DNA of 64,000 bases from Thermococcus indicus (GCF_006274605.1 NZ_CP040846.1:965041-1029040); one strand, 5' to 3'. Positions 34,066-43,263 are shown, numbered from the stretch's first letter. Made by a program: numbers and translations. The notes: a model not told the origin generated them from the letters alone.

Positions 34066-34827
34066 ATGAAGCTCATAATGGCCGAGGTCTTCAACAGCTG
34101 GCAGGGTGAAGGCGGGAGCGTCGAAGGCTCAGCTTTTGGCAGGAGGCAGATTTTCGTCCGCTTCGCAGGCTGCGACCTTAACTGCCTCTGGTGCGACTCC
34201 AGGGAGTACATCAAGGCTTCCCAGGTTTCACGCTGGCGCTACGAGGTGGAGCCCTTCACGGGGAAGTTCGAGTACAGACCTAATCCAGCGGAGCTTGGTG
34301 ATGTCGTTGATGCCATTCTGCGCCTCGATACCGGCGACCTTCACTCGATAAGCTACACCGGAGGCGAGCCGACGCTCCAGGTAGAACCGCTCAAAGCCCT
34401 TATGGGGGAGATGAAGAGCCTCGGCTTCGACAACTTCCTGGAAACCCACGGCGGTCTTCCGGAGCTGATTAAAGATGTTGCCCACCTTACCGATTACGCC
34501 AGCGTGGACATAAAGGACGAGACCGCGAGAGCGACAGAGGACTGGAGGGCTTTGGTTCTCCGCGAGGTCAAGAGCATAAGGATTCTGAAGGAAGCAGGGG
34601 TAAAAGTTTACGCCAAGCTCGTGGTCACCTCAGAAACGAAGCTGGAGAACGTCCGCTGGTACGCCGAACTGCTGAAGGGTTTAGCTCCCCTCGTAATCCA
34701 GCCGAGGGAGCCGATTGAGGTAAGCCAGGAAAGGCTCATGGAGCTCTACCGCGAGGCGGCCCTTATCATGGGCAGGAAGAACGTCGGCCTGAGCTTTCAG
34801 GTTCACAAGTACCTCAACGTGCTTTGA
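34066..34827 (+). CDS. queE: 7-carboxy-7-deazaguanine synthase
   Basis: A 253-residue radical-SAM enzyme that makes the 7-deazaguanine core used in archaeosine tRNA modification. It has the CxxxCxxC cluster motif (AGCDLNCLWCDS), substrate loop EVFNSWQGEGGSVEGS at the N-terminus, the GGEPTLQ SAM motif and SVDIKDE. Length and motifs fit archaeal QueE. GAGGTGTT precedes ATG 34066. Confidence 0.92.
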   Translation: MKLIMAEVFNSWQGEGGSVEGSAFGRRQIFVRFAGCDLNCLWCDSREYIKASQVSRWRYEVEPFTGKFEYRPNPAELGDVVDAILRLDTGDLHSISYTGGEPTLQVEPLKALMGEMKSLGFDNFLETHGGLPELIKDVAHLTDYASVDIKDETARATEDWRALVLREVKSIRILKEAGVKVYAKLVVTSETKLENVRWYAELLKGLAPLVIQPREPIEVSQERLMELYREAALIMGRKNVGLSFQVHKYLNVL

Positions 34828-34914
34828 GAGGGTTTTTAAGGGGGCTGTTCAACCTTTGCCGGCGATGATGACATTGGCCTTTGGGGTGATTGATGCCCGG
34901 GATCGACGGCCTGA

Positions 34915-34940
34915 GCCAAAAACTTTTAACCTTTAACTTC
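34915..34940 (+). promoter_or_regulatory. Promoter of zinc-ribbon membrane protein pair
   Basis: AAAAACTTTTAACCTTTAAC is TATA-like and lies about 25 bases upstream of the GTG codons at 34951/34954, so the mRNA is probably leaderless. Confidence 0.4.
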
Positions 34941-34950
34941 CTCCCAATCT

Positions 34951-35985
34951 GTGGTGGTAATCATCGAGGTTCTCAGGTGCGAGCGGTGCGGTGCACCCCT
35001 TGAGACCACCCCGGAGGATGTAATAGTCGTCTGTCCCTACTGTGGCTATCCCAACTCTTACGATAGAATCTTCACCGAGAAGAACGTCTTCTTCGTTGAG
35101 AGCCTTCCAAAGAAGGAAATCCTGCGCCTCTTCTGGGAGCGCGTGAGGAGGGACAGGGATTACCTGGGCCTCCGCGGGAAGATCGAAGTTGCGAAGGTGG
35201 AGGGATTCTACGTCCCGCTTTGGTTCGGCAGGGTAAAGGGAAGTGGGTACGTTAGATACGTGGACAAAATCAAGGAAGGCAACAAGACAAAACGAGTCGT
35301 CAGATACCGAAATTTTGAGGAGAAATCCGTTGTCTGTATCCCCGCAAGGAGGAGCGTCTACGACGTGACTGTAGAGGAGCTGGCCAGGAAGATGGGACGG
35401 AGGATCTACATAGCATCGGGGGAGATGAGTCACGTCCTCTCCAGAATTATGGAGCCGAGGCCAATATCCGAACTCACCCCCGAAAAGTGGGAGGAACTCG
35501 AGCTGGACTTCCTGAACACTGATTTCGGAAAGGAGCAGGCAAAGGCGGCGCTTCTGGACAGGTCCTCTGACCGGGCCAAGGAAATCCATGTTCCAACGGA
35601 CAAGGAGATGAAGGCGTTCTGGTTCAACGGTGAGGTCGAGGACTTTGCCCTTGTCTTTTACCCCCTCTGGAAGGTGTACTACGATATCGAGGGTGGAACG
35701 TATTTCGTTGCATACGACGGCCACGAGGGAAAGGAAGTGCTCGCTCTTGAGCCGGTGAGGGTCTGGCGCAAGGTGGCCTACGCCCTAACTGCCCTTTTCG
35801 GTGTTTCGATAGCGGCTCTGTTTTCGACCCCCTACGGCAACGTGGAATACTGGGATTTTGCCCTTCACGCCAGACAGGGGGCTGTTTTTACCCTGATAAT
35901 CCCGGGTCTGCTCGCATACTTCGGGTTTGAGCTCGCCAAGGGCTACGGGCGAAAGATGGCCAGAGATGTGAGGGTTGAACGATGA
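34951..35985 (+). CDS. Zinc-ribbon membrane protein A
   Basis: About 344 residues. An N-terminal zinc ribbon (LRCERCGAPLE and VVCPYCGYPNSY) is followed by a long soluble region and two C-terminal transmembrane helices (VAYALTALFGVSIAALF and GAVFTLIIPGLLAYFGFELA). No function known. It overlaps the next gene, a paralogue, by 4 bases (ATGA). GTG 34951 or 34954 starts. Confidence 0.75.
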   Translation: MVVIIEVLRCERCGAPLETTPEDVIVVCPYCGYPNSYDRIFTEKNVFFVESLPKKEILRLFWERVRRDRDYLGLRGKIEVAKVEGFYVPLWFGRVKGSGYVRYVDKIKEGNKTKRVVRYRNFEEKSVVCIPARRSVYDVTVEELARKMGRRIYIASGEMSHVLSRIMEPRPISELTPEKWEELELDFLNTDFGKEQAKAALLDRSSDRAKEIHVPTDKEMKAFWFNGEVEDFALVFYPLWKVYYDIEGGTYFVAYDGHEGKEVLALEPVRVWRKVAYALTALFGVSIAALFSTPYGNVEYWDFALHARQGAVFTLIIPGLLAYFGFELAKGYGRKMARDVRVER

Positions 35986-36929
35986 GGGTCAAATGCCCCC
36001 GCTGCGGTGCGGAGTTCGAGGCGGAAGGAGGAATGGTGACGTGCCCCTACTGCGGGTTTCAGATACGGCTCGGTGAGGTGAGGACGTTCACGTACCCGCT
36101 GAGGGTTGAAGACCCCTGGAAGCCCTTGGTGTCCTTCATAAGGCTCCAACGCCTCTCTCCCAACGACGTCGAGTGGAAGGCCCAGCTTATCGAGAGGGAG
36201 CTACTCTACGTTCCCTTTTACGTCTTCTTCGTAAGGGCTGAGGGCGTTGCCCACACCGGCGGGTTTTCCTACGATGGGGCGGGCCATGTTGAGTTCTTTA
36301 ATTACGTAACGGTCCCCGCCGCTGAGGGGTTTGATGAGCTGATCAACTACCCCCTGCCAACGAGGGGGAGGCGATACTTCGACGGCAGGGTTGGGGGAAA
36401 GCTCGTGGAGAAGACTCTCAGTGAGGAGGAGGCCCAGAAAAAGCTCCGCAGTGAAGTTCGGGGCATGTTGGAGAAGGAGGCAAGGCACTACTTTTACTGG
36501 GGTAGCGTGGAGGTGGGAATGCCGACCTTCGAGCTCCGGCTTGACGGTTTGGTTTACTATCCAATCTGGCGCCTTAGATACCGGTACGGCTTTCTCACAC
36601 ACAGGGCCTACGTGGACGGCGCTGATGGAAGGATTCCCTACGGGGAATTTCCAATAGCTCTGCCAAAGAGGTTCGTTAATTTTACCCTGGGGTCTCTGCT
36701 TTTAGCTTCAGGCTTTTTCCTCGGGAAGCTGCTCCTACCCCATGGCCTCACCTCAGTTGTGGGCTCAATGGGTGCCGCCGCTGCCGCTTCCTTTCCATCG
36801 TTGAGGCGCGCCTTCACCCTCCGCGGAAGGGCCAGTGAACACAGACTTCTGGCGGAGACTGCCGAGGATTATGCCCCCGAGGAAGAGGCCTTCGGGGCAA
36901 TAAGGCGCTTCTGGAAGGCCCACATGTGA
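35982..36929 (+). CDS. Zinc-ribbon membrane protein B
   Basis: A 315-residue paralogue of the preceding gene: zinc ribbon MRVKCPRCGAEFE and VTCPYCGFQIRL, a similar central region (LLYVPFYVFFVRAEGVAHT; LVYYPIWRLRYRYG) and a hydrophobic C-terminal part (LGSLLLASGFFLGKLLLP). The YxPxW-type motif occurs in both proteins (VFYPLWKVYYDIEGG in A), which supports common ancestry. They probably form a complex. Confidence 0.75.
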   Translation: MRVKCPRCGAEFEAEGGMVTCPYCGFQIRLGEVRTFTYPLRVEDPWKPLVSFIRLQRLSPNDVEWKAQLIERELLYVPFYVFFVRAEGVAHTGGFSYDGAGHVEFFNYVTVPAAEGFDELINYPLPTRGRRYFDGRVGGKLVEKTLSEEEAQKKLRSEVRGMLEKEARHYFYWGSVEVGMPTFELRLDGLVYYPIWRLRYRYGFLTHRAYVDGADGRIPYGEFPIALPKRFVNFTLGSLLLASGFFLGKLLLPHGLTSVVGSMGAAAAASFPSLRRAFTLRGRASEHRLLAETAEDYAPEEEAFGAIRRFWKAHM

Positions 36930-36991
36930 GCCGTCAAATTTTTAAATCTCCCTCTTTTAGTAACCCCTGGAAAGATTAAGGGGGTGGTGTC

Positions 36992-38317
36992 ATGCCAGTG
37001 ATAGAGGAAGTGACCGCACCGAGGAGCTTCGAGAGGATTGGAAGCCACTCCCACATTAAGGGACTCGGTCTCGACGAGAGCGGGAAGGCGAAGTTCATGG
37101 CCGACGGAATGGTCGGACAGGTTAAGGCTAGGGAAGCGGCGGGGATAGCGGTCGAACTCATCAAGCGCGGCAAGCTCGCCGGCAAGGGAATCCTCCTCGT
37201 CGGTCCAACCGGAAGCGGCAAGACGGCGATAGCCATGGGCATAGCCAGGGAGCTCGGCGAGGACGTTCCCTTCGTCCAGATAGCCGGCAGTGAGATTTAC
37301 TCCGCCGAGGTCAAGAAGACGGAGTTCCTGAAGGAGGCCCTGAGGAGGGCCATAGGAGTGAGAATAAGCGAGGAGAGGAAGGTTTACGAGGGTGAGGTAA
37401 GGGAGATAAGGATAAACCGTACCAGGCACCCGTTCAACCCCTACGTCGAGGTTCCCGAGAGCGTCGTCATAACCCTCCGCACCAAGGACGACGAAAAGAC
37501 GATTAGAGCCGGGAGGGAGATAGCCTACCAGCTCATGGAGATGGGCGTTGAGGAGGGCGACGTCATACAGATTGACGCTGAAACCGGAAGGATTTCGAAG
37601 ATAGGCACCACCAAGGAGGAAGAGGGGCTGTTCTTCAAGCGCAGAGTGAACCTGCCGAGCGGCCCGGTTCTCAAGATAAAGGAGTTCACCTACACAGTCA
37701 CTCTCCACGACTTGGATGTGGCCAATGCCCGCGGAAACATCTTCGGCCTGCTCTTCAGCACAGGGGCGGAGATAAGCGACGAGATAAGGCAGCGCGTTGA
37801 CGAGACGGTCAAGAAGTGGATCGAGGAAGGGAAGGCCAGCCTCGTTCCGGGAGTGCTCTTCATAGACGAGGTTCACATGCTCGACATCGAGGCGTTCTCC
37901 TTCCTCGCGAGGGCAATGGAGAGCGAGCTGGCGCCGATTCTCATTCTAGCGACCAACCGCGGAAGAACGAAGATACGGGGCACCGACCTTGAAGCCCCGC
38001 ACGGGATACCCATCGACATGCTCGACAGGCTGCTTATAATCAACACCGAGCCTTACAGGAAGGAGGAAATCAGGGAGATAGTCAAGATAAGGGCGAGGGA
38101 GGAGAAGATCGAGGTCAGCGAGGAGGCAATAGAGTACCTCGCGGAGCTCGGCGAGAGGACCAGCCTGCGCTACGCGGTACAGCTCCTCGCGCCCGCGAGC
38201 GTTCTGGCAAAGGGCGGAATGGTGGAGAAGGAGCACATCGAAAGGGCGAAGGAGTACTTTGCCGACTTGAGGAGGAGCATGGAGTTCGTGGAAAAGCTGG
38301 AGGGCATGCTGAGGTGA
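36992..38317 (+). CDS. TIP49/RuvB-like AAA+ ATPase
   Basis: A 441-residue homologue of eukaryotic RuvBL1/RuvBL2. Walker A GPTGSGKT is near residue 70, followed by the inserted OB-type domain II (about 120-230), Walker B LFIDEVHML, sensor I ILATNRG and a C-terminal AAA lid. It is likely a hexameric DNA- or chromatin-related ATPase. The promoter area 36930-36991 holds TTTTTAAATC; ATG 36992 has GGGGGTGG upstream. Confidence 0.94.
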   Translation: MPVIEEVTAPRSFERIGSHSHIKGLGLDESGKAKFMADGMVGQVKAREAAGIAVELIKRGKLAGKGILLVGPTGSGKTAIAMGIARELGEDVPFVQIAGSEIYSAEVKKTEFLKEALRRAIGVRISEERKVYEGEVREIRINRTRHPFNPYVEVPESVVITLRTKDDEKTIRAGREIAYQLMEMGVEEGDVIQIDAETGRISKIGTTKEEEGLFFKRRVNLPSGPVLKIKEFTYTVTLHDLDVANARGNIFGLLFSTGAEISDEIRQRVDETVKKWIEEGKASLVPGVLFIDEVHMLDIEAFSFLARAMESELAPILILATNRGRTKIRGTDLEAPHGIPIDMLDRLLIINTEPYRKEEIREIVKIRAREEKIEVSEEAIEYLAELGERTSLRYAVQLLAPASVLAKGGMVEKEHIERAKEYFADLRRSMEFVEKLEGMLR

Positions 38318-38381
38318 AACTTCTCCCCGGTTTTCGTAAAACTTTTAAGTTCCTGTTTTCTAACTTTTCTCGGTGGGAAAG

Positions 38382-38975
38382 ATGAGAAAAATCGCCGGTA
38401 GGAAAGTTCTGTTCGCGTTCCCGGTCATCGTTGCACTCCTCGGGTTTTTCTGGGCGACGAATGTTAGACCCGTCTACGTCCAGCTCAACGGAACTTTCTC
38501 CGGCGGGCTCGTCCTTCCCGCTGCACTCTCGGACGACGTTTCCGGCTACTTCGCCAGACTGAACGCCACCCTCTACTCCTTCGAGGCAGGGGTCATCGGG
38601 GACGATATGAACGCCAGCATAACCCTCTCCGTCCTCAGACTTTCCCCATCCACCGAACCCGAGAACTTTGAGGTCATCGTGAACGGCCGCCCGATAAAAG
38701 GCACGACCTACGTCCCATACGCCGAGAGAATTCCAGTGTGCATCAGATACGGTGGGCACAGGTACAGGGCGTTTTTGACAGTAACCCCCGTGCATGAGGT
38801 GAGGGCTTCCGGAAGCTGGAACCGGACCTACCTTGACGGCGCCTCGAACTCCACCCTGATGGAGCTGGGTGACCTGAGGCTGGTTCTTAGGGTTGAAGAA
38901 CCGGGCCACTACGTCTTTTCAATCGTAACCCCGGAGAACTTTGAAGTGGATTCTGGGGGACTGGTGCTGGGGTGA
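38382..38975 (+). CDS. Membrane-anchored exported protein, 197 residues
   Basis: An N-terminal hydrophobic helix (VLFAFPVIVALLGFFWATN) is followed by a beta-rich external domain with several N-x-S/T sequons (LNGTF, LNATL, WNRTY). No family recognised. GGTGGGAAAG precedes ATG 38382. The next small membrane protein starts 5 bases after the stop. Confidence 0.68.
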   Translation: MRKIAGRKVLFAFPVIVALLGFFWATNVRPVYVQLNGTFSGGLVLPAALSDDVSGYFARLNATLYSFEAGVIGDDMNASITLSVLRLSPSTEPENFEVIVNGRPIKGTTYVPYAERIPVCIRYGGHRYRAFLTVTPVHEVRASGSWNRTYLDGASNSTLMELGDLRLVLRVEEPGHYVFSIVTPENFEVDSGGLVLG

Positions 38976-38979
38976 TGGG

Positions 38980-39267
38980 ATGAGGCGTCTCCTTTTTGCC
39001 CTTCCGTTTCTCCTAGCGGGGTTTCTGTACCTCTTCATGGACTTTAGGGAAACGCCGATGATAATATTGACCCTCGGCTGGCTCGCCTTTGCCCTGGAGT
39101 ACCGCTACGATGGGGAGAGCACGGAAAGCGACGAGCTGGTCGCACTTGCCATCTCGATGTCCGTGGTACTCATCCCCCTGCACGAGGGAGTCGCCGAGAT
39201 ACTGGCCCTATTCATTTTCATCCTCGTGATGACGGCTCTTTTTATTAAGTTCAAGATGAGAACCTAG
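38980..39267 (+). CDS. Small membrane protein, 95 residues
   Basis: Three to four hydrophobic helices (LLFALPFLLAGFLYLFM; ILTLGWLAFALEY; ILALFIFILVMTALFI). GGGTGATGGG precedes ATG 38980. Probably forms an operon with the exported protein upstream. It ends directly next to the convergent PIN gene. Confidence 0.65.
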   Translation: MRRLLFALPFLLAGFLYLFMDFRETPMIILTLGWLAFALEYRYDGESTESDELVALAISMSVVLIPLHEGVAEILALFIFILVMTALFIKFKMRT

Positions 39268-40260
39268 CTACCTCATTATCTCCATCAGCTTTCTCGAAAG
39301 CTTGAGGTGGAACTCGAACTCGTGATATGTCCTGTTCTCCGTCGGAAAGACCAGTTTAAGCTCGTTCAGTCCGCCCTTGCCCCCGAACTCGCCGAAAATA
39401 GTTATCCCGTTCACCTCTATGACGCCGAAGACCGCCGCGAGGTTGAAGAGCAGCGTTCTGAGCTGGTACGCTGTAACGTCGTGCCGCCCGATTTCCTGGC
39501 GGGGGTACTTGAAGAGGAAGTACTCCAGCCCCTCCATCTCGGCCACGTCGGTTATCGCTATGTCCGCCGTGAGGAAGACGAGAAGAGTCGGCGTCATGTT
39601 GTCGTAGTGCTTGAGGGATTTGACTATTATCTCGTCGTTGTTGTGGGCCTGCTCCTTCACGCTCTCGGCTATGATTATCCTGTCCTTCAGCCTCTCGAAC
39701 TCCTTGAGGGCTATGTATGCGGCTTTCCGGCTTTTCTTCGTCCGCCTGTTGCTGAACTCCCGCAGGAGGCTTCCGTTCCTCACCTCGCGCCTGATCTCCT
39801 CCAGCTCCCTGTGCCGGTACTTGTAGTTCATCGCGTTCTCTATCTCCTTCTTGACACCCTCGGCCACGACTATCTGATACCTGTCGAGGGGCCTGAAGCC
39901 CGAGATGAAGCGGTGGTAGAAGAGGTTCGTATCGGGGGCAAAGGCAACGCCTTTTCTGAGCCTCTCGTAGAGCTCTAGGTTCTGAAGGAACTCGTCTATG
40001 TTGTCGTACCTGACTATCCCTGCCGAGATGAAGCACTCGTAGAAATCCGTCCAGGTGGGGAGTTCGTTTGATAGATACTCCGGAACGTGCTCGTTGAACT
40101 CCCTCCTGTTCACGGTTAGCTCGACACGGTAGCCTTCTTCGATGGGTTTTGCCCTCAGCAGGGGAAGGCCGTATAGGGGATAGCTCACCCTCACCTCGCC
40201 CAGAACGTTGAGGAGTATCTGGAGCTCGGGCTTCTCTATAACCTCGCTAGTATCCCTCAC
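39268..40260 (-). CDS. PIN-domain protein (predicted RNase)
   Basis: About 330 residues. The N-terminal 115 residues are not recognised. From about residue 115 a PIN-like core appears: FAPDTNLFYHRFI (first acidic site), EGVKKEIENAMN (second), a helical insert, AHNNDEIIVKSL (third) and FLTADIAITDVAEMEG (fourth). This is the D-E-D-D arrangement of Mg-dependent PIN RNases. The start is ATG 40266 or GTG 40260, inside the end of the CARF-like gene, so the two are translationally coupled. Confidence 0.75.
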   Translation of the reverse strand: MRDTSEVIEKPELQILLNVLGEVRVSYPLYGLPLLRAKPIEEGYRVELTVNRREFNEHVPEYLSNELPTWTDFYECFISAGIVRYDNIDEFLQNLELYERLRKGVAFAPDTNLFYHRFISGFRPLDRYQIVVAEGVKKEIENAMNYKYRHRELEEIRREVRNGSLLREFSNRRTKKSRKAAYIALKEFERLKDRIIIAESVKEQAHNNDEIIVKSLKHYDNMTPTLLVFLTADIAITDVAEMEGLEYFLFKYPRQEIGRHDVTAYQLRTLLFNLAAVFGVIEVNGITIFGEFGGKGGLNELKLVFPTENRTYHEFEFHLKLSRKLMEIMR

Positions 40261-40729
40261 TCTCATCACCCAGGAAGTTCTTTATCGGCTGCATGTGGGT
40301 TGGAATCATCATGTAGGGCCTGTCCGGGAAGTCAAGATCGAGTAACCCCATGTAAACGATGAACGCCACGGGAAACTCCTTTATCTGGACTATCGCGGCA
40401 GCGACGAGGGCCTTCCTGCCAGAGGTTATGTCCAGCCCCATTCTATAACCCTCGCGCTCCAGCTTTGAGAAGAGCTCCCTGAACTTTCTGTCGGCGACGA
40501 AGAAGCCGTAGTCAGGAACGACCTCTGTTTCTATCGTTGGATGGAGGTTATATGCTTCCGAAATCGCCCTGATCGCCTCGACAACCTTGGGCAGGTTGTG
40601 ACGGTAGCGCTCCTCCGTGAATACGTATATCCTCTCGGCCTTTCCTCCCCGCGTGAGGAGCTTGTAGTAGGTGTTAACGACCGCCCACGGCGAGCGGCCG
40701 AGAAGGGTTATGTACGCAACCTTCACCAT
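40247..40729 (-). CDS. CARF-like single-domain protein
   Basis: A 160-residue Rossmann-like protein: VAYITLLGRSPWAVVNTYYKLL at the N-terminus, and MGLDITSGRKALVAAAIVQI near residue 100. These two segments resemble the ligand-binding motifs of CARF domains (small G-x-SP loop; D-x-T-x-G-x-K motif), which bind or cut cyclic oligoadenylates in type III CRISPR signalling. No CRISPR genes lie in this window. Coupled to the downstream PIN protein and overlapping an upstream membrane protein gene. Confidence 0.65.
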   Translation of the reverse strand: MVKVAYITLLGRSPWAVVNTYYKLLTRGGKAERIYVFTEERYRHNLPKVVEAIRAISEAYNLHPTIETEVVPDYGFFVADRKFRELFSKLEREGYRMGLDITSGRKALVAAAIVQIKEFPVAFIVYMGLLDLDFPDRPYMMIPTHMQPIKNFLGDESEGY

Positions 40730-41178
40730 AATCCACTCCCCCAGATGTACGCTATGACCCCGTAAACCAGAGCCAAAACGAATGGAACCGCTGAAATCCG
40801 TCTTTTAACCGTTTTGTGGGCGATTAAGAACGGCACCAGCGCCATTATGAAGTATTCAATGCCGTAGGTTTCGTGAACTCCGAATGGAGTGGCGGCGAAG
40901 AGAAGGAGGAGAGAGGCCAATACCCCCGCGGGGACGGTTAAAACCGTGAACATGAGAACGTCGGGGGCTTTGGCTGACCTTCCCTCGGGGATTAGAACTA
41001 TCCAGAAGAGGAAGCTCAGAAGGAGGAAGTGGAGCAGCAGTTGCGAGAACTCCACCTCGAGGTTGGGCTCGCCCCTCGCGGGCAGGTAGTAGAACCACGC
41101 GGCCCCGAATGCATAGGCGAGCGTCATGAGAAGTGAGATTCCCCACTTCATTCCGGCGGGGGAGACGTTTTCCTTCAT
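40723..41178 (-). CDS. Membrane protein upstream of CARF-like gene
   Basis: A 151-residue protein with about five transmembrane helices (WGISLLMTLAYAFGAAWFYYL; LLLHFLLLSFLFWIVLI; TVPAGVLASLLLLFAAT; FIMALVPFLIAHK). It overlaps the CARF-like gene by 7 bases, so the three genes form an operon: membrane protein, CARF-like, PIN. Function unknown. Confidence 0.68.
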   Translation of the reverse strand: MKENVSPAGMKWGISLLMTLAYAFGAAWFYYLPARGEPNLEVEFSQLLLHFLLLSFLFWIVLIPEGRSAKAPDVLMFTVLTVPAGVLASLLLLFAATPFGVHETYGIEYFIMALVPFLIAHKTVKRRISAVPFVLALVYGVIAYIWGSGLW

Positions 41179-41190
41179 CCGTTCGCACCG

Positions 41191-41652
41191 TTATTCAATT
41201 AGCACCATCCCGTACAAAACGCTTTCGGAGAAGTCCATTTTCACGAGTTTCCCAATCTCGATGCCCACCGCGTCTATGCTCGGTCTGACCTTGGTCGGCA
41301 TCCTGCACGGCTCGCCCCTCTCGAAGGGACAGTCGTCGCAGAGGTTGCAGGAGCCGGGAAAGAGGGCCATCGCGTACATCTTCCCCTCCTTGAAGAACTC
41401 TTCCTCCCTCTTCAGGAGGTACAGCAGGGCCCCCCTCTTCTCCTCCTCAAAGCGCTCCATGTCTATCTCAAACTTCACTATCAGCGCCCTCTTGAAGTGC
41501 CCTATCCATTCCCTCGCTTCCCTCCAGTCCGGGACGTGTGGCGGACAGTTCGGCCTCCTACCGTACATCGGGCAGGAGCGACACTTCCAGACAGGTCTGG
41601 GCGAGACGACTATTTCATCCGCCGGAATTTCCCTCTCCCACAGCACCTTCAT
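41191..41652 (-). CDS. DUF2284 metal-binding protein
   Basis: A 153-residue protein with many cysteines: KCRSCPMYGRRPNCPPHVPDW near residue 25 and GSCNLCDDCPFERGEPC near residue 100, the usual DUF2284 arrangement for binding metal or an Fe-S cluster. Function unknown. The promoter is in the 225-base gap 41653-41877 (TTTTTAAG on the minus strand near 41680); that gap holds no gene. Confidence 0.85.
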   Translation of the reverse strand: MKVLWEREIPADEIVVSPRPVWKCRSCPMYGRRPNCPPHVPDWREAREWIGHFKRALIVKFEIDMERFEEEKRGALLYLLKREEEFFKEGKMYAMALFPGSCNLCDDCPFERGEPCRMPTKVRPSIDAVGIEIGKLVKMDFSESVLYGMVLIE

Positions 41653-41877
41653 GGGGCATCAAGAAAAGATGGGGAAGGAGCTTAAAAATCAATCCATGGT
41701 TCACTCAACGTTTGTCTTCTTCCTTGGGTGGATATGGGTATCTCTCAGCCACTTCATCGCTGGTATCGGCCAGTATTTCCGGCAGGCTTCACTCCCATCA
41801 TCAACACCACAATGTTGTTGCTGTTGATAAAGCGTTGTGCCGAAATCTTTTTACGTTTTATCGAGTATACTGTTTAC

Positions 41878-42432
41878 ATGAGATGGTTAGCGCCGCTCCT
41901 GGCGGTTTTGTTGGCCCTGAGCGGGGGATGCATATCTTCAAAGGATTCCGGAGGGGATGTTAGGATGGATCTTGAGGTTGGCTCCATATTTCACGACGGG
42001 GACACCATACCAGTCGAGTTCACCTGTGATGGAAACGACGTGAACCCGCCGATATTTATCGGGCACGTGGACCCAAACGCAAAGAGTCTCGTCATAATCA
42101 TGGACGACCCCGATGCCCCCGGTGGGACCTTCACCCATTGGATAGCGTGGAACATTCCACCCCTCGGGGAAATACCAAAGGGAGTTCCGCCGCAGGGGGT
42201 TGTGGACGCTCCCGTCAGGATGGTTCAGGGAAAGAACGACTTCGGGAGAATAGGGTACGGGGGCCCCTGTCCGCCGCGGGGGCATGGGGTGCACCATTAC
42301 CACTTCAAGGTCTATGCCCTTGACACGGTTCTAGAACTCGATCCCGGGGCGAGCAGAAAAGAACTGGAAAGGGCCATGAGCGGCCACATCATTCAGATGG
42401 GTGAGCTTGTGGGGCTCTACGGGAGGAAATGA
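41878..42432 (+). CDS. PEBP family (YbhB/YbcL-type) lipoprotein
   Basis: A 184-residue protein with a lipoprotein signal (RWLAPLLAVLLALSGGC) and a phosphatidylethanolamine-binding-protein fold: EFTCDGNDVNPPIFIGHV, IIMDDPDAPGGTFTHWIAWNIP, YGGPCPPRGHGVHHYHFKVYAL. Function is unclear in prokaryotes. No ribosome site precedes ATG 41878; a TATA-like CTTTTTACG about 25-30 bases upstream suggests a leaderless mRNA. Confidence 0.9.
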   Translation: MRWLAPLLAVLLALSGGCISSKDSGGDVRMDLEVGSIFHDGDTIPVEFTCDGNDVNPPIFIGHVDPNAKSLVIIMDDPDAPGGTFTHWIAWNIPPLGEIPKGVPPQGVVDAPVRMVQGKNDFGRIGYGGPCPPRGHGVHHYHFKVYALDTVLELDPGASRKELERAMSGHIIQMGELVGLYGRK

Positions 42433-42445
42433 ACCCGTCTGCCCG

Positions 42446-42697
42446 TTATTTTTCCATTAGCTTTACCGCCAGGTTTATCGCACTCTGAAACGCGGACAGG
42501 AAGTTCAGGGTGAAAAATATCCAATCCCCGATTATGTACGAGTATACGGTCAGCATGCTTGCCGCGGCCACGTAGATTATGATGAACTCCAGGTTCAGGG
42601 GGCAGTGCTTTGTTCTCAATGTCTCAACTGTCTGGGGTACCCATGAGCCCACCAGCAGCAGCATTCCGATGAGTCCAATTATCGCTCCGATCTCCAT
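42446..42697 (-). CDS. SemiSWEET/PQ-loop transporter
   Basis: An 83-residue, three-helix protein with the PQ motif (LVGSWVPQTVETLRTK) and a polar-aromatic last helix (FTLNFLSAFQSAINLAV). The size and motif fit SemiSWEET-type transporters that work as dimers, often for sugars. The substrate is not deducible. Confidence 0.8.
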   Translation of the reverse strand: MEIGAIIGLIGMLLLVGSWVPQTVETLRTKHCPLNLEFIIIYVAAASMLTVYSYIIGDWIFFTLNFLSAFQSAINLAVKLMEK

Positions 42698-42798
42698 GGT
42701 CTCTCACCGCCAACGGGAAGGGGAGAGCGTAAAAAAGCCTTGTGGATGGACCCGTGTTAAAATCGAATAGACCGGTTGGATGAATAGACAAATTTGAG

Positions 42799-43263
42799 CT
42801 AAAGCTGACTGGCGAGTCTGGACATTGCCCACGTCTTGACGTCGTCGTCCATGATGCCGTTAATTATCTCCATCGCCTCGGCAACCTTTCCCCTCTTGGC
42901 GAGGGCCAGCGCCACCTCCGCCTCAACCTTTGACTTGTTCGGGAGGTCAGTTATGTACCGGGAAATTCTGAGGGCTTCCTCCGGATTGCCCATGTTCAGA
43001 AACTCAAAGGCCAGGCTCATCAGAGCCTTTGTGCTCTCGTCGCGGTTGTCGATGTCAAGGGCTGCCTTAACCGCCCTTTCCAGCGCCTCGTGATAATCCC
43101 TCCCCGACTTTGCCACCTCGACTGCTATGTGTGAGAACGCCTTCGAGCGTATGTTGCCATCGGGTATTCCCTCAGCCATGTCGAGAGCCTCATTAACCCT
43201 GCCGGATTCCACGAGTTTAAGAACTGCCTCGTACAGTGCCCTGGAGCGGTACCACTCCTGCAT
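42799..43263 (-). CDS. TPR-like repeat protein, 154 residues
   Basis: Helical repeats of about 35 residues (VNEALDMAEGIPDGNIRSKAFSHIAVEVAK; GNPEEALRISRYITDLPNKSKVEAEVALALAKRGK). The repeat style is the same as in the larger protein at 21166-22398. ATG 43263 follows GGGGATGATC. Probably an interaction module. Confidence 0.7.
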   Translation of the reverse strand: MQEWYRSRALYEAVLKLVESGRVNEALDMAEGIPDGNIRSKAFSHIAVEVAKSGRDYHEALERAVKAALDIDNRDESTKALMSLAFEFLNMGNPEEALRISRYITDLPNKSKVEAEVALALAKRGKVAEAMEIINGIMDDDVKTWAMSRLASQL

